From the NCBI GenBank assembly GCA_029706075.1, contig JAINUG010000015.1, positions 5,416,154-5,480,153 on the forward strand: DNA of 64,000 bases, given 5' to 3'. Made by a program: the position numbers and the translations under genes. Shown piece after piece: positions 57,389 to 64,000 of this stretch (its first letter is position 1; each line of letters starts with the position of its first letter). Source of the DNA: Aldrovandia affinis. Taxonomy: Eukaryota > Chordata > Actinopteri > Notacanthiformes > Halosauridae. Under the pieces are notes generated by a model. That model worked only from the letters and a program-made list of their open reading frames with translations. It ran no database searches and was not told the origin of the DNA.

Positions 57389-60300
57389 TTTGACTATTAT
57401 GTATTTTTCCTCCATTCAAACTTTTTCACCCTGCACCTGATTGTATAAATAGATGTGCGTATGTTCAACTTTCCTTCTGTGTAATGTAGGAAATATATCC
57501 GTATGTATTTACAATAGTAGTGAAATCCTGGTATTATCAGCTGCATTATCATTCTGATCAGTCTGATGGTTAGTGGTGGTGGTATATCTTGGCAGGACTA
57601 GTCTGACATCACCCCGTTGTTCCTTGCAGATGATAGGCCTCCATGCCTGATCTCCCCTCCATTTGCATGTTTAGTGAGCACATTGGAAGAACAGAAGGTC
57701 CTCTGACATTTAGCAGGTTTCCTTGCTTCACACTCCACATTCCAGCACATTACAAGCCTCATTGGGTTAGGATGACATCTTGCTCCTTTCACCTAACTAA
57801 CCGCTTGTCAACCAGGAAGGATTATTCCTGCTGATGGAATATCTCAGCCCCCTGGAGCGTTCTACCCCAGCTCCCTACATGTCATGCTGTCAGGGGTAGC
57901 ATGCTGGGTTCGCCTCTTTTTTCCCCTCTCCAATGAATTGCTCAATTTTGAAGATGTGAGCACAATTTATTTTGTTCACAGTCTAGTCTTTTGCACGGCT
58001 GAATATTAAATCTACTGCAACAACTAGAATGAAAATCTAGTGACTGCTTTTTAAATGCAATATATTATATTCTAAAATTGTAGCTCCCAACAACCCACAG
58101 TAATACCCCAGTAATTGTTTGTATAGTTTAAAATTATTTAATCAAATGATTGATGCAATAATGTTACTGAATATTCACTCATGAATGCTTATTAATTTGT
58201 TATGATATTTTGGGATGTCTCACTTCACTTCCACCTGGGAGATTACAGGAATAAGTAATGTAACATAATTGAAGCTTTCCAATAGTATTGCTATTTCCAA
58301 TACCAGTATAGGGCTTCATGTTTATCAGAAAAAATACTTTGAGCTTAAAAACGGGCACAGGTCTTTGTAAATTGACATTTAAGCTCCAATCCCTCATATT
58401 CCCTGAAAGTTCTCGGAAGCCAATTCTCAGCACTGATTTACTGACTGCTTGTTTTCTTGTCCATGGGCTCTTCCTGGAAAAATGACAACCGAAGGTGCTT
58501 ATTTTAAGCTGTCAATCATGCCTTGCCTCAACTTTGCAGGATCTCTTTGTTGGCAGCTCATCTGCATGCCATTATGGTTGGGGTTCATGCTAATGGAGCC
58601 ATTTTCTGAGTGCAGTATGACTGTGGGCCACATTAGCAGAGACGAAGAGAAGAACTCTCCGGAAATTAAGTGGTGCGGACGTGCGGCACATCACTGAGAG
58701 TCCTAGCAGGCAGCTGAAGCAAAAGGACTGAGCATGGCCACATCTGAAAATCTGTCACACCTGAGCGAGGCGCAGTACAGTTTACGGCACTCATCCCAAT
58801 TTACTTCAATTCAGTAACACGTTATTGTCCCTGACGGGCAATTCATTATGCAGCCTAGTTATGAATCACGACATAAAAACAACAGAACAACAGGCACTGT
58901 ACTTAAAAACACATTGAACACAACGTGGGCGTAAACTGGCGATCTACCCAAACACAGTGCTCAGCCCATTTTCTCCAAAGGCCCAGCGCTCCCTTGCTTC
59001 TCGCTGCCTCATTGACCAGTGCTCAGCTAATCACACAATGAGATCACTTGCTGATCCCTGATCTGGGATCAGAGGGGACTTAGAGAGGCGAGAGCAAAGG
59101 AGACGTTTGAGATGCTGCCGAGGGATTCATCACAAGGGAGTGATCAAATGACTCTGTATGTCAATGATTTTTTTTTTTTTTTACATTGGCCATGTTCATT
59201 TAATTGCTTCTCTTCTGGGTTTCTCTGTGCAGTATTATAATCCCCAGAGATATAACGGGGAGACGTTTAAAAAAAAAAAAATAAATAAAAAGACATTTTA
59301 AGACTGACCCCAAAAATAACCTGCACACACTACTTGTGGGTGGTATGTAGTCATTCCCTAATGCAACATTTTCTCCCCTTTTTTTCCCCCCAATATAGAA
59401 ACGCCAATTGTGTTGACTCATTGATGCGCCCCCTGCAACCCACGTACTGAGCCCTGCAGCTGAAGCACATGCAATACTCTGATACACTCACTCTTGAGCT
59501 AGTGACTACTTTACACTCTACAATCAACACGGTACCACAGAAGAACAAGCACTGCTCAGGAGTGGTGCATCCCTCACTGATGACAACTGGCAGCCCGTGG
59601 GCACATGCCACACTGTTAGAAGGAGTGAATGCAACAGTAACCAAAAAAACTCTGTCTGAAAAAAACTCCCTACCCTGGGCAGGACAAAGCCAATTACAAA
59701 GCACTGCATTATAAATCATGACTTCCATTGAGATTGACATTGACAATTACAGCTCAGACTTGAAGCTGCAATGTCGAGGCTATAGTGTCCTATCCTCCAT
59801 CCTTCATGAGTGCCTTACCTACTGAGCTACCTTTGCGACATTTTAGTCTTATCAGTACCAGCATATACACCCTACGCTTGCCCAGTGTTATCTCTGTGAT
59901 ATCTGCCACTCCAGCCCTTTCCCCGTTCATCAGTGTCTTCCTCCACTGCAACTGGCCACGCCCAATCTGGTGATGATGCAAGGGCTACCACCATTTCTCT
60001 TTCTGCCGCCTGTGCCTTTCTCATTTTGCAAAAAGAAAAGGCATAGCTCTCACAAGGGGCTTTTTTTCCAAGAGTACTTTTCATATCAGAACAAACGCCG
60101 AGCCCTTGCGGAGTTCCAGCTCCCTGGGGCTCAGCCTGTGCGGAGCCGCAGCAGTGCTGCAGGCTCATTGATCCAATCCTCCTTACAGGAAATCAAAAGG
60201 GCTGATTTTCCCACTGACTGATGAGCTGACACTGTGAGCAACTGCAGCCAGCATGCACCCTCCCCTGCTTCTAGATGGAGCTGTGAGGGAGCACAGCACT

Positions 60301-62889
60301 GCTCTTGGACAATGCTTTTGGACAAAGGACTACTTTAAGGGGGGGGGGGGGTATGATCCATTATTTGTTACTATAGTTTTCTGGTTTCTGGTTCGCAATA
60401 CCAATAATACCCATAATCCACCGCACATTCATGTTTGTGCCTACACTTGCTATGTCTTTCTAGGACCGTCCCTTGTCTTTTTTGTGAACAGATGTTTTGC
60501 TATTTTTTAAAGAGGAAGATATGTTAAGTATTAATACATACAACAATAGCAATACATTCAGAGGTCGGAAAGATTTTGGGAGATTTATTAAGTTGAAATG
60601 GAATGAGTGAGTGACGTTTACTGGCATTCGTCACAATTAAATGTGACGTAAATGAAATGTGAATTCAGTAGACATTTATCTGTCTACAGCATCTACAGTG
60701 GTCAGTATTGTTAGGGCTAAATGGGAGTAGGCAATCCAGATACTTTCCCTCCTCAGCTTTAGACATGACAGACAGGATGACAGACCACTCAGAGCAAAGC
60801 AGGCCAGTATTTTTTATTTATTTATTTATTTATTTTCAATTATTATTCAATATATTCAGCAAGAAACATAATACCCTTAAGCTGCTTTCCCAGACAGGAC
60901 AATCGAAGTATGAAATAACACTAGCCATTTTTTCCCCCTCCAAATGGTCTAATCCAGTTTTTCTTTCCCTCTTTAATTTGTGTTTTAACATTTAATGTTA
61001 GTACTAGGATTTAAGGGTATTACAGAGTAATACAAGTTATAAACAAATCCGCTTACGTGATATAAATGATATCTCAACAAAAGTGGTGACAATGTAATAA
61101 AAGTTACTTACATTTGCAGAGAATATACAGTACAATTCATAAATTTGTTCTGCGTACCAAGTTATTGAGAATGCTGCCAAGTTCATTTTCATCAATATAT
61201 TTCACAGAAACTGAACAAGCGCTGTTCCAAAGCAATGCTTCCCATATTTTTCTACATTCGTTATCCGACATTAGGTTTATTCAAATGTTATGTCACATCC
61301 AAAAATGTCTAAATGTGTATGAAATAATTTGTATGAGTTTCAAATTCTGTGTTTGAAAATAGCACACTCCATAAACCATATGTAAATCCTTCCTATGATG
61401 TTGATTGATATTTAACATTACTACCTTAGAAGTCCTAAAACATGACATACAATACTAACACTTGCATTATGTAACATGAGCACCATCATCAAAAATAGAT
61501 ACTGCATATACCCTAAATGTGAAGAATTACACATACTTTCCAGTTTCAATCAATACTATGAGCAAAGGATCAACCAACAACCGGAACAGCATATCGTTGT
61601 TATGAACACATACAGGTAACTGCCTTAAGCAGAAGATGAAGAAGATGAAGATGATAAGGAAGAAACACAAAATAACCCAAGTTTGGGGCTTTATTGTGTG
61701 GCTGTGTGAAGTTGTATCTGGATTCTGTGTGTTTACATGTGGTCAGAGGGTACAGAAGTTAAAGTTTGTAAGGACTGTGCCATTGTAGTTATTTCTGTGG
61801 GAGACCTGAAATGTGCCAAACCCTGCATAGGTTTGTGGTATGCCCCGTCAACCTGTAACTTGGCGGATGACATACCTGCCATTCCAATAATGGAATTCAA
61901 ACTGAGCATAAACTGTATTTGTGTTTTGTAATGCAGCAAAAAGCTAACAACTACTCATATTTTAGGGAACAAAATGTATCTTATGAGATATTCATATTTC
62001 AGCCCAACGTTGAGCACTGAGAGGCTAAATAAAGAGCCTTGTGACAGTCTCATTTCAAAGCAGGCCTCTTTTGTTGGACCTGGCTTTTGTGTTTCTGTAT
62101 CAGTAACAAAATCATGAGTCTAAAGATGTGAAGAGGCAGGAGAGAGAATAGGGATGCGCTGGTTCAGGCAAGATGGGGGCGGTGTTGGCATTGTTCACCA
62201 ACTGATAAATTTGCCATCATTCAGTGGGCCGGGCTCTCATGAGCCTTCTTGAAATGCTAGGCACCTTGACTGTGTCAATACCCAATTGTGGAAACAGCAT
62301 TAGGGGGATTCTGTGATCACATGGTGTCAGACACCTATGAGTATAAAATTAAGAAATAGATTTTACTTGTTTTCCCCAAAAATTTTAAGATTCACACACT
62401 GACAGAGTTGCTCAAATTCTTTAGTCTGCATTGATGCAGTGGTTATCAAACCGACATCACTGCATGCCACGCTAAGCGGCAACTTCAAAAGACCCCATGG
62501 GTGATTAGCGTTTCAGCTCCCCCACTGTAACGCTACATGAAGCTAGCACGCACCCATTGCCCTCTCCCTATCTCTTTCTCTCACTCTCACCTGATTCAAC
62601 TAATCAGTCTGCTTAGTTAAGTAGTAATGAGTAATTCCTTGAATCAGGTGTTTGCTAGTTAATTGCCCGACCAACTACCTACTCCAAGAGAAATGCCTTT
62701 TTTTCTTTAACAAACGCTTCACCATGGACGGAGGGCAAAAATACAACTGGGGGTCCCCGGCATTGTAACAATAGGTTAATTACCCCACGAAAGACAAGGC
62801 AATATTTAACTTGTTGCCTCACGCCACCAAGTTGCCCAGGAGGACTCCAGTAACATCTATCCCAGGTAACAGTAGCCTGTTCTTTTTAT
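57389..62889. other. intergenic DNA, no gene recognised
   Basis: Scattered homopolymer and simple tracts (T run near 59168, A run near 59268, G run at 60341-60352, TTTA repeats near 60816). The 58480-58700 segment has octamer-like ATGCTAAT and CATCTGCATG motifs and could be a conserved regulatory element. No exon or mobile element end was found. Confidence 0.45.
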
Positions 62890-63180
62890 ATTTTTTCTGT
62901 TTATGCTTTCAGTAGTTACCCTTTTTTCTCCCTTTATTTTTTTTAGTTACCCAATTATAGTTGCCTCTCTCTTTTCATGTCAATTATCCCCTCCCTCGTA
63001 TGAGTTAGTTAGTGGGCACTGTACCACCTCCTCCGAGCCAGAACCCGAAATGGTCACCGTAACACACAGGACCACTCATATATGCAGCAAGGGGTGGACA
63101 GCCAATTGCCGCCCCCTAGTGGCACCCCCGGCCAGAGCTGAACTGCCCCGACCTTGGTGGAATCAAACCCCCCCTTTTAA
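62890..63180. repeat. SINE-like dispersed repeat, copy 2
   Basis: It has GGACAGCCAATTGCCGCCCC, CCCCCGGCCAGAG and GGTGGAATCAAACC, aligned with the copy at 23044-23430, and a T-rich beginning with AGTTACCCAATTATAG. It is probably the same family in the same orientation. Confidence 0.55.
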
Positions 63181-64000
63181 TCCTTTCTAACTTCCCCAGT
63201 AACTAACCATCTTTGCTACACATATGATCTCCGTATTTCACAGGATTGAAATAACTCGTTAGAAGTTTTGTCGGTAGTATGATTTGCACGCTGAAGCTAC
63301 GCTTCTCTTACATGCAGTGCTACTCCTTATAAAACAAACATAACGTTATTCACCAAAACACAACGAATCCATTGCGCAATCACGCTATTCATGTGTACAC
63401 ACACATAGTACCATTTTCCCTTTTCAGAGAATTATTACAATAGATTGTCTGTGTCTTTCCATGCCACTTCTATGTCCCTTTGTTAAGAGACAAAGCACAC
63501 AAATACTGGCTACTCCACATAGTCATTTTCAAAGCTTTGCGTCTCATTCATGCTCAAGCAAAACACCCCTTTTCCTTGTTTATTTAATTTAATCAATTCA
63601 ACGTTAGCTTCCCTGTTCATTCCTTGGTTTCTGTTGATTTTGTTATGTTTAATAAATATTTTGTGTTAAACATAGTGTCTGTTTTGATGTTATAGAAACA
63701 TGGGAATATAGCCAAAATAGTCTATTCCAAGAACTCCTTCATGCTTGTGCATTGTCAATAGTTGTAGCTTCCATATATTCATAATCCATAAGTGAATAAT
63801 CAAGTAATTATTTAACTTTATGAGACTGATTCAATATAACCTGGTGTGATAAAACCACACCTGCCCCCTACAATGCACATCTACTGTATACTCCATCCTC
63901 AATCAATCAAATGTATTAATACACTGAGTGCACCACAGAAAAGATGATGAGATGAATAACACTTGACAATGAACAACACTAAAGAAGAAATATAAATACA
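63181..64000. other. intergenic DNA to the window end
   Basis: AT-rich. No feature recognised. Confidence 0.45.

Noticed and set aside
59800..59840. tRNA-like CTACTGAGCTAC segment
   Set aside because: Too short and without a matching B box or cloverleaf; not a tRNA gene.
1..64000. CRISPR arrays, operons or bacterial-type systems
   Set aside because: The sequence is vertebrate nuclear DNA; tandem repeats seen are microsatellites, LTRs or element duplications, with no spacer-repeat pattern.

Overview
The window looks like teleost (ray-finned fish) nuclear DNA. It is AT-rich and intron-dominated, full of microsatellites, and carries repeat families typical of fish: an L2/CR1-like LINE, Tc1/mariner, hAT and piggyBac-type elements, palindromic MITEs and a Ty3/Gypsy chromovirus. 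I cannot name the species. I recognise only one host gene, two coding exons of CPPED1 (calcineurin-like phosphoesterase domain containing 1) on the + strand at 20064-20486 and 47564-47787. Both sides of the intron between them are phase 1, so they join in frame. The intron is about 27 kb. The 5' coding exons, with the first metal-binding motifs, were not found and should lie upstream of the window or in a piece I could not recognise.

Layout. 1-3340: non-coding, with a long (TTCTTGTGTG)n/GT minisatellite. 3341-13786: two nearly identical Ty3/Gypsy internal regions on the - strand arranged LTR-internal-LTR-internal-LTR with a shared middle LTR. Each has gag and pol (protease, RT, RNase H, integrase, C-terminal chromodomain), each is broken in different places, and the left copy has lost the start of gag and its primer site. 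The LTR and leader fit Tf1/sushi-type self-priming. A perfect 31-bp inverted repeat abuts the outer LTR edge. 13854-20063: non-coding, with a 240-bp MITE and a (CT)n tract. 20064-47787: CPPED1 exons and the large intron, which holds a truncated LINE (21.2-22.8 kb), a SINE-like repeat, a Tc1 element inserted in a TA repeat (27.7-29.0 kb), a hAT-like element with 5-bp target duplications (31.9-33.2 kb), a piggyBac-like TTAA element (34.0-36.7 kb) containing another inverted-repeat element with a 365-bp internal duplication, two small palindromic elements (one with a perfect 8-bp target duplication), and a pair of related ~1-kb dispersed repeats (39.7 and 43.3 kb). 47788-64000: CPPED1 3' UTR and probably intergenic DNA, with LINE tails, a Tc1-like remnant and another SINE-like copy.

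I see no operon, CRISPR, tRNA, rRNA or unknown multi-gene system. The interest lies in the architecture and decay of the mobile elements: the tandem Gypsy array, its priming site, the hairpin at its edge, nested insertions, and a cluster of homopolymer-length frameshifts that may partly be assembly error. Most long ORFs outside these elements are shadows or translated simple repeats.
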